Assembly: GCF_900100705.1 (NCBI RefSeq)
Contig: NZ_FNCH01000001.1
Location: 62,001 to 126,000 of the forward strand
Length of the DNA stretch: 64,000 nucleotides
Source: Pedobacter terrae
Lineage (GTDB): Bacteria; Bacteroidota; Bacteroidia; Sphingobacteriales; Sphingobacteriaceae
Direction of reading: 5' to 3'
In this document: positions 43,621 through 52,558 of the stretch, one piece after another
Layout: each line of letters begins with the position of its first letter
How positions within the stretch are numbered: position 1 is the stretch's first letter
Made by a program: the position numbers and the translations under genes
Notes under the pieces: model-generated
What the model saw: only the letters and a program-made list of their open reading frames with translations
Databases searched by the model: none
Told to the model about the DNA's origin: nothing

Positions 43621-44928
43621 CTATTCTGCAGTGGTAAAGTCAATCAGATAAGGTTTAAGCGGTATTCCATTTTCATTGCGGAACCCGCTTCCTATCAACA
43701 GCTGATATTGATTATTGGGTTTCAGCGCTACATCAAATGATGCAGAATATCCGTCATCCGAAAAGCCTTTAAATTCTTTTATCCTCAATAAATGTGTTTC
43801 TCCCAATGGTCCAAGCTCAAAATTCCGATACCTTTTATCCATTTTAGCAGAAAAATTAATTGTGATCCTCGATAATTTAGGGTCAGCCTTTTTGGTTCCG
43901 TTTTTAAATTCTTTAATCCCCACAACCATTGGCCTATCTTTTTCGTACGCCCGGTTTAATTTTGATACGGGTTTTTCAAAATAACCAGAGCGATCAATAA
44001 ATTGAGATAAAGCTGATAGGTTATTATAGTCTAGCGTAATCATTTCGCTGATAGCCAAATTTTTATCTTTGGCATTTTGATAATATTTTCTACAAATTTC
44101 ATACCCTACATAATAACCCAGATCGCGCATCTTAAATTCATTATCGGCATTACTGTACAACCAGAATCCACTATCTTCCAGAAACATTTGTCTGGCAAAT
44201 ACGCTTCTTATCTTTTCAAAATGCTTTGTTCCAAACTCAATAGCTGGTGTGGGCGATGGTTTCCCTGTAACCGTAACTGCTACAAATTCAGCTGCGCCTT
44301 CAATAACGCATTGCGAGAGGAGGTTATAGCCAATACTGCTTTTCTGCTGGGTATGCACATATTCGTGCACATTTAAGAATACGGTACCGCTGATCGGGTT
44401 GCTGCTAAAAAATGTTTTCAGATGCGATAGTGCATTCGGAAATTCAGAAGAAACAGTATGTGCATCAGCCAGCGCAAGTTCACTGCCTATCAGCACGTTT
44501 CCATCCAATGTGGTTCCATTGGTACGTAAGGCGCCAACGGTAAAATAAATATGAGCAGGTTTAAGCTTGTTGTAAATCTTTGCTAATTTACCTACTTCTA
44601 TCTCAATGCTATCTGCAAACTCGTCAGCTCGCAGGGTATTGGCCCTTATTGAACCCCAAAAAAGTGGATAATGATGGATTGCATCCAGATATGATTTGGG
44701 GGTGTATCCTCTTGCTTTCATGATCGACTTTAGGCCATCCGTACCACGTTTAATAAACAGATCGTTAATGTAGCCTAGCTGTAAAGTGCTATCGTTGGTC
44801 TCTTTAATTTTATCGTAAGCTGTCCAAAAGTTTTTAATATCCGACGTGATGATATGCTGATTCGTATTTTGAGCATTTGCTTTTAATAAAAATAGGAACA
44901 GAAGGATTAGTATGGCAGAAGGTTTCAA
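43621..44928 (-). CDS. Putative zinc metallopeptidase (gluzincin type) with C-terminal Ig-like domain
   Basis: 435 residues with a signal peptide (about 1-19, ending KANAQ). The zinc motif His188-Glu189-Tyr-Val-His192 lies in FLNVHEYVHTQQ, with a likely third ligand Glu210 in CVIEGAAEFVAV, as in the DUF2268-like gluzincins. The last 90 residues (SRITINFSAKMDKRYRNF..NGIPLKPYLIDF) look like an Ig-like sandwich. The protein is probably periplasmic or secreted. Substrate unknown. It is convergent with the XAC2610-like gene. Confidence 0.72.
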   Translation of the reverse strand: MKPSAILILLFLFLLKANAQNTNQHIITSDIKNFWTAYDKIKETNDSTLQLGYINDLFIKRGTDGLKSIMKARGYTPKSYLDAIHHYPLFWGSIRANTLRADEFADSIEIEVGKLAKIYNKLKPAHIYFTVGALRTNGTTLDGNVLIGSELALADAHTVSSEFPNALSHLKTFFSSNPISGTVFLNVHEYVHTQQKSSIGYNLLSQCVIEGAAEFVAVTVTGKPSPTPAIEFGTKHFEKIRSVFARQMFLEDSGFWLYSNADNEFKMRDLGYYVGYEICRKYYQNAKDKNLAISEMITLDYNNLSALSQFIDRSGYFEKPVSKLNRAYEKDRPMVVGIKEFKNGTKKADPKLSRITINFSAKMDKRYRNFELGPLGETHLLRIKEFKGFSDDGYSASFDVALKPNNQYQLLIGSGFRNENGIPLKPYLIDFTTAE

Positions 44929-45034
44929 GCTAGCTGTTTTAAAATGTGTAAATTGGGAATAATATAAGAAATTATAAACAGGTTTATATTGTTTTACCGA
45001 AATAGTAGATATACGGTAGAATTAACTGCGTGTT

Positions 45035-46447
45035 TTAATTTTTCTTTTTCCTGAAAGCGGTTCCTATCACTTTTCCATACTCCAGCATTTCTAGTTTTAC
45101 CTCTTGATTAGGCAATTGGATAAATCTAATTACCCCATCTGCGCCACCTTGCCTGATGCCCCGAAATTCGTTTTCAGCGATGGGGAAAAAACGCAAGTCC
45201 CATTTAATCCTGTTGGTGTTATGAACCAGGTGGCCATCGAGGTAGGTAATCAGCTGTTCTTCTCCATCATCTTTGCTTATATAAGTACCTGCGTACTGTG
45301 CAATCTGATCATCAGGCAAAGTGATTTTTTTAGGGTATTCGATCTCAATTTTACGATTGTCTAGAATCTGGTTAATCGTCTTGAAAGGATAAGCACCCAT
45401 TTTAAAATTCTGGAGCGTAATGATAGTTCGGTCTTTATTTACGGTATGGTAAATAAAAGAAGCGTAACCATCCCAGCTGCCTGTATGGCCGTAAGAAAGG
45501 TTGTTTTTTCCTCCGGAAAGTTCAAGCCCGAAACCGTAAGGGATGTTTTTTCCTTTTGAAGTTTTGGTCACCTCCGTCATCATTTCAAATTCACTGGGAG
45601 TGAAAAATGTATTTGCTTTTAATGCATTATCCCATTTATACAGATCGACGACGGTCGAGTTTACCTTTGCATTTCCTACAATGCCATCCAGATAATACAC
45701 AATACTGTCTCCGTAATTTGGATTTTCGGATGTTATTTTATCAAACGATTGGCGCTTCCAAACATAACCGGTGGCATAATTCTTTATCCTTTTAGGATTT
45801 AGTCTTCTATTGTAAACAAAGGTAGATTTCATTTTTAACGGGATAAAAATGTTATCCCTTAAATAATCTGCATAAGTTTTACCAGAAATGCGTTCGATTA
45901 TACTGGCCAGAAGTGCATAATTGGTATTATTATAACGGTGTACGCTGCCAGGGTGAAAACTTAAGGTATCTTTGCGACCTGCATAAAATGCGATCAGATC
46001 TTGATTGGTGGCAATTTTCTGATGATCCCAACTTTTGGCCATATCTCCTATATATTCAGGAAGGCCGCTTGTATGCCTAAGCAGATCAAATATTTTAACA
46101 TGGTGCCATCGCTGCAGTTCAGGGATGTATTTATCGATCGCATCATCATATTGCAGCAAGCCCTGCCGTTGTAGCAGCACAATAGCCGCGGCTGTAAATT
46201 GCTTTGAACACGAACCCATCTCGTAGATGGTGTTCTTATTCGTTTTGTGCCTGGATAAAGTATCACGGAAACCATAACCTTTTGCCAGCAATACTTTGCC
46301 TTTTTCAGCCACCAGTACAGATCCGTTAAACTGTTTTTGATTGTACATCACAGTAAACACGCTATCTAGCTTGGCACGGAAGGCCTTTTGTGCAAAAATG
46401 TTGGTGTAGGTAAGCAATAGCAGAGCGATAATTCCAGTTTTTTTCAT
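45035..46447 (-). CDS. Class C beta-lactamase-fold serine hydrolase
   Basis: 470 residues with a signal peptide ending IFAQ (about 20). The nucleophile motif SxxK is Ser79-C-S-Lys82 (MGSCSKQF), YNNTNYALLAS is the Tyr-x-Asn motif (about 167) and GHTGSWDGYASF provides the HTG in place of KTG. The C-terminal region (about 370-470) is an extra beta-rich domain. Relatives include esterases, DD-peptidases and AmpC-like enzymes. Nothing indicates beta-lactam hydrolysis. Confidence 0.88.
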   Translation of the reverse strand: MKKTGIIALLLLTYTNIFAQKAFRAKLDSVFTVMYNQKQFNGSVLVAEKGKVLLAKGYGFRDTLSRHKTNKNTIYEMGSCSKQFTAAAIVLLQRQGLLQYDDAIDKYIPELQRWHHVKIFDLLRHTSGLPEYIGDMAKSWDHQKIATNQDLIAFYAGRKDTLSFHPGSVHRYNNTNYALLASIIERISGKTYADYLRDNIFIPLKMKSTFVYNRRLNPKRIKNYATGYVWKRQSFDKITSENPNYGDSIVYYLDGIVGNAKVNSTVVDLYKWDNALKANTFFTPSEFEMMTEVTKTSKGKNIPYGFGLELSGGKNNLSYGHTGSWDGYASFIYHTVNKDRTIITLQNFKMGAYPFKTINQILDNRKIEIEYPKKITLPDDQIAQYAGTYISKDDGEEQLITYLDGHLVHNTNRIKWDLRFFPIAENEFRGIRQGGADGVIRFIQLPNQEVKLEMLEYGKVIGTAFRKKKN

Positions 46448-46686
46448 AAATATTAAGATATTTAAGAATTAGACACCAAATTGATAAGCGCGTTGCATAT
46501 CACCGGCAATTTTTATTGTAGTATTATTAATTATTTCAATCGAATATCATCATAGGCTTTAACTTATGGCTATATAAAATCTAAAATTTATATGATCTTC
46601 GATTCGGCTTCAAATAGCCTTGATTGAGTTACATTGATGGTTAATCTGATCTTCATCTTTGTTGTATCAAACTTAAATTAAAGATT

Positions 46687-47460
46687 ATGCAGATCAATGA
46701 AAATAAAGTTGCACTGGTATCGGGTGCCAATACTGGTGTGGGCTTTCAGATTGCCAAAGCCCTCGTAGCGAATGGATATACCGTATATGCCGGTTCCCGC
46801 GACCTACAAAAAGGAAAAGCGGCAGTTGAACAATTGGGTGAATCGGCCATCGCGATCCAACTGGATATTACTAACAACGAATCAATCAGAACAGCGGTTA
46901 AAACTATTGAAGATGAAACTGGATACATGACCCTTTTGGTCAATAATGCAGCGGTTTCTCATGCCGGTAAGCCAGGCCGCACCATGGAGGATGTGTTGGG
47001 TTCCCAGCGTGCCAGCATTGTACCGATTGAGGAGCTGAAGACAGTTTGGGAAACGAATGTTTTTGGAACACTGGCATTAACACAGGCTTGTTTGCCCTTA
47101 TTGCAAAGAGCCTCAAGTGCTAGAATTGTAACCGTTTCCAGTGCGCTGGGGTCGCTCTCGATCAACGCCAATCCGGAAAACCAGTACCGTTTAAATTTCG
47201 ACGCCGTGTACGGTGCTTCAAAAACAGCGCTTAACGGAATCTTCCTGTCACTCGCGATCGATCTGGAGCATACCAATATCAAGGTTCACTTGGTAAGTCC
47301 GGGCTTTACCGCTACAGCACTTAATAATTTTCAGGGAACAGACACTGTGGAAGAGGGTTCTAAGGAGCCCATTCGGGTGGCCCTGACCGAAAATCTTCCG
47401 AATGGAAGTTTTACTGGTCCAGCCGATTTCAGTGGCGAAAACAACATTATCCCCTGGTAA
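46687..47460 (+). CDS. SDR family oxidoreductase
   Basis: 257 residues: the classical short-chain dehydrogenase Rossmann fold. The cofactor loop GANTGVG is at 13-19, NNAA (about 86-89) and the catalytic YxxxK is Tyr175-Gly-Ala-Ser-Lys179. The cofactor is probably NADPH (Ser37-Arg38 after beta-2, GSRDL). The substrate is unknown. An AraC regulator follows on the same strand after a terminator and may control it. Confidence 0.92.
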   Translation: MQINENKVALVSGANTGVGFQIAKALVANGYTVYAGSRDLQKGKAAVEQLGESAIAIQLDITNNESIRTAVKTIEDETGYMTLLVNNAAVSHAGKPGRTMEDVLGSQRASIVPIEELKTVWETNVFGTLALTQACLPLLQRASSARIVTVSSALGSLSINANPENQYRLNFDAVYGASKTALNGIFLSLAIDLEHTNIKVHLVSPGFTATALNNFQGTDTVEEGSKEPIRVALTENLPNGSFTGPADFSGENNIIPW

Positions 47461-47472
47461 TTTTTAACATTT

Positions 47473-47501
47473 AAAACCTATGATTACCAATCATAGGTTT
47501 T
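47473..47501 (+). terminator. SDR gene terminator
   Basis: A perfect 13-bp inverted repeat AAAACCTATGATT / AATCATAGGTTTT with a 3-nt loop and further T residues. Confidence 0.8.
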
Positions 47502-47516
47502 TTATACATTTATAAC

Positions 47517-48437
47517 ATGAAAGGCAAGGAAGATAAGTTGATCCGTTTTATATCGATATCGGAAAGTCATCAGGCCTTCGGGTTGCCTGCGCCGCAGCAT
47601 CCGCTGATCAGTCTTGTCCATTTCAACCAGAACAATCCGTTCAATACGGCGATGGCGCCAATCTATGACGTGTTAAGCTTTTATAAGATTACTTTCATTA
47701 CCAGGAATAGGGGTAGATTAAAATATGGCCGGAATTATTACGACTTTGATGAAGGTAGCATGCTGTTTATGGCTCCTAACCAGTTGATCGGAAGCACTGA
47801 TTATAACAGCGAAACCTATTGTTACATTTTGCTCATCCATCCTGATTTCCTGCTCGGGCATCCCATCGCCCGGAAAATAAAACAGTACAGCTATTTTTCT
47901 TATGCATCTAATGAAGCACTGCATCTGTCAGTTGCTGAAAGAGAGATTATTCTATCGGTTTATCAAATCATGGAGCAGGAACTCAATAGCCGAGTAGATG
48001 AGTTCAGCCAGGAGGTCGTAATTGCCCAACTCGAGCTGTTGCTGAGCTATGTCAATAGATTTTACAAACGGCAGTTTATTACCAGGAAAACCGCCAATAA
48101 TGATATTCTTCAAAGAACCGAAAGCATTCTTGATAACTATCTCAACAATCAGGAAGCACTGCGTCAGGGCCTTCCAACAGTACATTACCTCTCTGAGCAG
48201 CTTAATATCTCTTCTGGTTATTTAAGTGATATGTTACGCACTTTGATCGGCCAGAACGCCCAGCAATATATCCGCAGCAAACTTATCGAAAAAGCAAAGG
48301 AAAGACTAACCGGCACTGACCTGACGGTGGCAGAGATCGCTTATGAATTGGGGTTCGAACATCCGCAGTCTTTCAGCAAGATGTTCAGGGTTCGGACGGG
48401 TCTTTCGCCTATGGAATTTCGGATTGCTTATGATTGA
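47517..48437 (+). CDS. AraC family transcriptional regulator
   Basis: 306 residues. An N-terminal cupin-type sensing domain (about 1-190) precedes two helix-turn-helix motifs (SEQLNISSGYLSDMLRTLIGQNAQQYI and TVAEIAYELGFEHPQSFSKMFRVRTGLSPMEF). The second motif is the classic AraC signature. It probably regulates the SDR gene upstream; the effector is unknown. The start lies 16 nt after a terminator. Confidence 0.9.
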   Translation: MKGKEDKLIRFISISESHQAFGLPAPQHPLISLVHFNQNNPFNTAMAPIYDVLSFYKITFITRNRGRLKYGRNYYDFDEGSMLFMAPNQLIGSTDYNSETYCYILLIHPDFLLGHPIARKIKQYSYFSYASNEALHLSVAEREIILSVYQIMEQELNSRVDEFSQEVVIAQLELLLSYVNRFYKRQFITRKTANNDILQRTESILDNYLNNQEALRQGLPTVHYLSEQLNISSGYLSDMLRTLIGQNAQQYIRSKLIEKAKERLTGTDLTVAEIAYELGFEHPQSFSKMFRVRTGLSPMEFRIAYD

Positions 48438-48572
48438 TAATGCGCTTAATAGAAAGCTATAGTTCACTGGCGATCAGATCACGTCAAAGCTATCGTTAAA
48501 GGCCGTGCACAGCGTAAACTTATTCATAAAAAAGAGGGCTGTATTAAGGCTGTCCTTTTGTAACTTGCTGTC

Positions 48573-49160
48573 ATGATTAGCAATCAATTTTCAAATGCAA
48601 CTGACTTTTTAAGTTTTGTTTCTTCTCTTTCACCTTTTGAAAACGAAGTAAACGTTATTTTGCGATCCAAACTTTATCAAAAAAGATATCGTAAAGGAGA
48701 ACTGATCCTGGAAAGTGGAACGGTATGTAAACGGCTCTATTTTGTAGATAGTGGTCTGGTTAAAACTTTCTTTTATACCGATACACGGGAATTCATTATG
48801 CGTTTTTTTGCTGAAGGTAACATGTTTACTGTTCTCGACAGTTTTGTGCTTCAACAGCCATCTACATACGCTGTTCTGGCGCTTGAAGATACCACAATCA
48901 CCTGTCTCCATTATGATGATCTAAACATGCTTTGCCAGCGGTATCACGCTATGGAAACCTTTTACCGGAAACTGCTTTCGTTAGCCGCAGTAAATATGAT
49001 GGACAGGATTGGCAGCAACCTGGAAGAAAAAGCCCAGATTGCCTACCATAAATTCTTAAGAGATTTTGGGCCGCTTATGCAACGCATCAGTCTGGCAGAT
49101 TTGGCTTCCTATCTTGGTATTACACAGGTATCTTTAAGTAGGATTAGGGCCATGAAGTAG
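48573..49160 (+). CDS. Crp/Fnr family transcriptional regulator
   Basis: 195 residues with a cyclic-nucleotide-binding-type beta-barrel (LILESGTVCKRLYFVDSGLVKTFFYTDTREFIMRFFAEGNMF, about 44-85) and a C-terminal winged helix (ISLADLASYLGITQVSLSRIRAMK). The cAMP-contact residues are not obvious, so it may sense something else or be constitutive. The HXXEE gene, 66 nt downstream, is on the same strand. Confidence 0.9.
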   Translation: MISNQFSNATDFLSFVSSLSPFENEVNVILRSKLYQKRYRKGELILESGTVCKRLYFVDSGLVKTFFYTDTREFIMRFFAEGNMFTVLDSFVLQQPSTYAVLALEDTTITCLHYDDLNMLCQRYHAMETFYRKLLSLAAVNMMDRIGSNLEEKAQIAYHKFLRDFGPLMQRISLADLASYLGITQVSLSRIRAMK

Positions 49161-49225
49161 TTTTTATCATTTGATAAATGTCGGGTTATGCAGGGTTTGT
49201 ACTTTCGGGTTAAAATAAATCTGTT

Positions 49226-49879
49226 ATGAAAAACCCATTATCATCATCCCAAAAAGTAAGCTTGGTAGCGGCCTGTACTTTTACAGTTGTAGCACCCATT
49301 ATGGGATACCTTTCTATTGGGCTTCCGCCTGTTATTATAGTAGGTGGCTCTGCATTGGTTGGTTTGTTCTGCTGGTATTTTACCTATTTAAAAAAGCCTG
49401 TAGAACCTCATATTATCCTTCCGCTTTTTATCCTTACCGTTGCTGGTCTGCAGATTCATATCGTTGAAGAATACCTGATGGGTTTTGCACCGGCAATGAG
49501 CAGGCTGTTTGGTATTCCATGGAGTGAAAAAAATTTTTTGATGGTGTTTGCCCTGATCGGTCCGGTTATTTATACCCTTACTTCGCTTGGGTTGTATTAT
49601 AAAGTGCCGATAGCTGGATTTGTGGCCTGGTTTATCTTTATTGGCCCGGGTGTGGCAGAGTTTACCCATTTTATTTTTCCGTTAATCGCTCCCGAGCTAC
49701 TTCCGCATGATCCACATTCGCTAACAGCCTCAATTAAAGGGACCAGAATACCACAGATGCCCAATTTTTATGTTAAAACCACTGGGCAATATTATTTTCC
49801 GGGCATGTGGACTGCGGTTCTTCCCATGATTCCGGGATGCCTGGCTATTTATCGTTTACTAATCAGGAGAAGCAAATGA
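49226..49879 (+). CDS. HXXEE domain-containing membrane protein
   Basis: 217 residues with six hydrophobic segments (about 12-30, 33-50, 62-76, 103-122, 126-142, 198-212). The name-giving motif is His78-Ile-Val-Glu81-Glu82 in QIHIVEEYLMGF, followed by SRLFGIPWSEKNFL and GPGVAEFTHFIFPL. The family's biochemical role is unknown. It is close downstream of a Crp/Fnr regulator that may control it. Confidence 0.85.
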   Translation: MKNPLSSSQKVSLVAACTFTVVAPIMGYLSIGLPPVIIVGGSALVGLFCWYFTYLKKPVEPHIILPLFILTVAGLQIHIVEEYLMGFAPAMSRLFGIPWSEKNFLMVFALIGPVIYTLTSLGLYYKVPIAGFVAWFIFIGPGVAEFTHFIFPLIAPELLPHDPHSLTASIKGTRIPQMPNFYVKTTGQYYFPGMWTAVLPMIPGCLAIYRLLIRRSK

Positions 49880-49948
49880 GTTCAAATCAGCAGATTAATT
49901 AGATTAACTTTAGAAGTAGGTGGAACTGGTTAGGGTAATTAGCCATAT

Positions 49949-50140
49949 TTACGGCTTCTTTTCAAATTTAACCTTCATCTTCCCAGATAACATGAGCAAT
50001 TTTCCATCATCTTTCATAAAATGAAAAAACTTAGGTCCGCGGCCTTCAGAGTAAACATCGTTTAGCATTCCTTGTTTACGGTACTTTGAATAACGCTGTG
50101 CAATATTTCCGATAATCCCGGTTTCTTCAACAAGCAGTAG
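49949..50140 (-). pseudogene. C-terminal gene remnant without a start
   Basis: An open stretch of about 63 codons ends at a TAA (49951-49949) and is closed 5' by another TAA at 50143-50141, with no usable early start. The composition is protein-like (GNIAQRYSKYRKQGMLND, then YSEGRGPKFFHFMKDDGK). It looks like the tail of a degraded gene rather than an intact one. Family not recognised. Confidence 0.35.
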
Positions 50141-50229
50141 TTAGACAATCGAAAATTTAAGCATATTATTCAACTTTACTGAACTATTTTACGCCAGGCC
50201 GTGTTATTATTTAAACTAAAATCATTGTT

Positions 50230-50373
50230 ATGATAGACCCAAAAGAAAAGGAAGCGGAATCGCAAAGCGAAAATGTGGAGCAGCAGGATAATACCGACCA
50301 GGATTCAAACTGGAATGAACACCAACGCATAGATGAGGAAGGGAATGAACTAGAACCTGATGATATTAAATAA
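50230..50373 (+). CDS. Small acidic protein, 47 residues
   Basis: MIDPKEKEAESQSE.. to ..EPDDIK: an intrinsically disordered, Glu/Asp/Gln-rich peptide with an ATG start and a stop 6 nt before the DJ-1/PfpI gene. The two probably share a transcript. It is too short and low in complexity to assign. Conservation of the frame in relatives would confirm it. Confidence 0.55.
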   Translation: MIDPKEKEAESQSENVEQQDNTDQDSNWNEHQRIDEEGNELEPDDIK

Positions 50374-50379
50374 GGCCTT

Positions 50380-51096
50380 ATGAAAAAAATATTAATGGTA
50401 TTAACATCTCATAGCGCGATGGACAATACCGATGGAAAAACAGGTGTTTGGTTAGGTGAATTTACAGATCCATACTATGAATTTATAGATGCAGGTTATC
50501 AGATAACTTTAGCCAGCCCGAAAGGGGGGAGGCCACCTGTTGATCCTATGAGTGAATTAACAGAACATGTAACTGGATCTAACCGTAAGTATAATGATGA
50601 TGAGGTGGCAAAAACGGCTTTTTCACAAACCCAGGTTTTAAATCAGATCAGGTCTGATGACTACGATGCGGTGTTTTATCCCGGGGGACATGGTCCAATT
50701 TGGGATCTTGCCCAAGACAATAACAGTGGGATCTTGATCTTAGATTTTCTGGATGCCGGAAAACCGGTTGCTGCGGTATGTCACGGACCAGCCGCATTAA
50801 TTAGTGCGGAAAGGCAACGCCCGGGGTTTTTAAACGGGAAAATCATCTCCGCTTTCAGCAATACTGAAGAGACTTTGGTGGGGCGGAGTGGTAACGTACC
50901 CTATCTGCTTCAAACCAAACTGGAAGAATTTGGCGCTGATGTAAAAACGGCACTTGTACCATTTTTATCGCACGTTGAAAAGGATGGCTTGCTCATTACC
51001 GGTCAAAATCCACTATCGGCTGGCCCGACGGCAAAGGCGCTTATCAATTTTTTAGATGAGACAGCAGAGGCCAGACGATCACCTGAAATAGCCTAA
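50380..51096 (+). CDS. DJ-1/PfpI family protein (Hsp31-like, type 1 glutamine amidotransferase fold)
   Basis: 238 residues. The nucleophile elbow is AAVCHGPAAL (Cys134, His135) and the upstream Glu region is TGVWLGEFTDPYYEFIDAG. FYPGGHGPIWDL is the oxyanion loop. Length and the SPKGGRPPVDPMS segment fit Hsp31/YDR533C-like proteins, which act as glyoxalase III or chaperones. A small acidic protein precedes it and a terminator follows. Confidence 0.9.
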   Translation: MKKILMVLTSHSAMDNTDGKTGVWLGEFTDPYYEFIDAGYQITLASPKGGRPPVDPMSELTEHVTGSNRKYNDDEVAKTAFSQTQVLNQIRSDDYDAVFYPGGHGPIWDLAQDNNSGILILDFLDAGKPVAAVCHGPAALISAERQRPGFLNGKIISAFSNTEETLVGRSGNVPYLLQTKLEEFGADVKTALVPFLSHVEKDGLLITGQNPLSAGPTAKALINFLDETAEARRSPEIA

Positions 51097-51112
51097 AATT
51101 AAGTTTTGCATC

Positions 51113-51154
51113 AAAATGTGGCCCTATCCGTTAATAAGGATGGGGCCATATTTT
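51113..51154 (+). terminator. Terminator after the DJ-1/PfpI gene
   Basis: AAAATGTGGCCCTATCC pairs with GGATGGGGCCATATTTT (one mismatch/wobble) around an 8-nt loop. Confidence 0.75.
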
Positions 51155-51295
51155 AATGATTTTGCTTAAGTTACTTACACCGCGATCTTGTAATGGTGGT
51201 GTGACAATCCTAATTTTAAAAGGAATAAAAAGAAAGCATTAATTCCTCAGTAATGGCGTCAACAGCATCCTTTTGGGATTTTTCTATCTATCGTT

Positions 51296-52486
51296 TTAAA
51301 TCTTTTCATCACCTCCGAAAAGCTGTATTAACTTTTGGATCGACTCATTGTTCGGTGAAGCAAAATCCTTAATCCCCTCTACGGTTTCTTCGCTGATAGG
51401 GTAAGTTCTTGCAAACATCATCTCTTCATAAGCGGCTAGCGCAGCCTCGATATTTTGATAAGCCCCACTGGTCAGGCAGTTGCTTAGGTCAAGCGCATCC
51501 ATCATGGCCAGGTTTACTCCTTCGCCATTTGGCGGCATCAGATGAGCAGCATCGCCTAAAATGATGATGTTGGATCTGGTTTGCCAGCGTAGTTTTAACG
51601 GATGGTAGTTAAGCGGCCGGTAGGTAAAATGTGAACAGGCTTTAAAAAGTTTGTGAAATGCGGGGTGCCAGCCATTATAGAAGTGAATAAGATATGCATA
51701 CACCTCCTCGGGATTATTGAAATTTATACCGCTGGTCTTTTCCCAATTTTCAGGATACATAGAGGCTGCATAAAAGGTTAGGCCACCGTCACCCCGGGGC
51801 TGTACAGTAAGCATTTTTTCCTGTCCCATTGCCATAAGGCTTCCACCGTTAAATATTTCGTATATCTCCGGGCAAGCTGTTTTGGGATCATCGATCTCTC
51901 CCTGAATGATGGCTGCACCAGTGTAAACTGACTTGATATCTGTTAAGTATTCCCGGATGCGGGAGCGATAGCCTTCGCAGCCAATAACCAGATCTGAGCT
52001 GGCAGAAGTGCCATTTTTAAATTGCATTTCCCATTGGCCATTACTGAAAGTCAGGTTAATGAGCTGACTATCCCAGACTACCGTACCTGGCAGTAACGAA
52101 TCAATCAGGATATCCCTGAGCGCACCCCGGTCGATTTCGGGACGGAAATGCTCGTCGCCGAAGGTATATCTGCCACTTGGAATAAAATCATCCAATAAGA
52201 TATTTGCACGCTCATCTACTACCCTAAAGCTATCTGCCCCCTGCATATACCTGATCTTAAAAGCATCCATTAGTCCCGCTGCTTCAAGTACTTTCAGTCC
52301 CGAATGGTAATGCAGATCCACAATAGCGCCTTGTACACGTGCTTTTTGATTGATATCCCTTTCGTATACTTTTACATCTGCACCTCCGAGCTGTAATAAC
52401 CGCGCCAGGGCAAGTCCTCCGGGGCCGCCTCCAACAATTGCGATTTGGCGTCCATATATTAAATTTATCTTTTTAGAAGTTTCCAT
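51296..52486 (-). CDS. FAD-dependent monooxygenase, Tet(X)-related
   Basis: 396 residues of the class A flavin monooxygenase fold. The FAD motif is IAIVGGGPGGLALARLL (about 12-28), the PEIDRGALRDILIDSL stretch matches the equivalent part of Tet(X), and GDAAHLMPPNGEGVNLAM is the DG-type FAD motif. Resemblance to Tet(X), the flavin monooxygenase that inactivates tetracyclines, is visible along its whole length. Many relatives are not tetracycline enzymes. The AraC regulator gene is 73 nt upstream in the same orientation and may control it. Confidence 0.88.
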   Translation of the reverse strand: METSKKINLIYGRQIAIVGGGPGGLALARLLQLGGADVKVYERDINQKARVQGAIVDLHYHSGLKVLEAAGLMDAFKIRYMQGADSFRVVDERANILLDDFIPSGRYTFGDEHFRPEIDRGALRDILIDSLLPGTVVWDSQLINLTFSNGQWEMQFKNGTSASSDLVIGCEGYRSRIREYLTDIKSVYTGAAIIQGEIDDPKTACPEIYEIFNGGSLMAMGQEKMLTVQPRGDGGLTFYAASMYPENWEKTSGINFNNPEEVYAYLIHFYNGWHPAFHKLFKACSHFTYRPLNYHPLKLRWQTRSNIIILGDAAHLMPPNGEGVNLAMMDALDLSNCLTSGAYQNIEAALAAYEEMMFARTYPISEETVEGIKDFASPNNESIQKLIQLFGGDEKI

Positions 52487-52558
52487 ATGCTATTTTATTT
52501 GCACAAAGGAACGGCATCTAATGTTTAAAAAGAATGTCTATACCGTGTAAGTATAGGA

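Noticed and set aside
51296..52486. Calling the monooxygenase a tetracycline-resistance gene
   Set aside because: Whole-length resemblance to Tet(X) is not enough; substrate-pocket residues were not verified.
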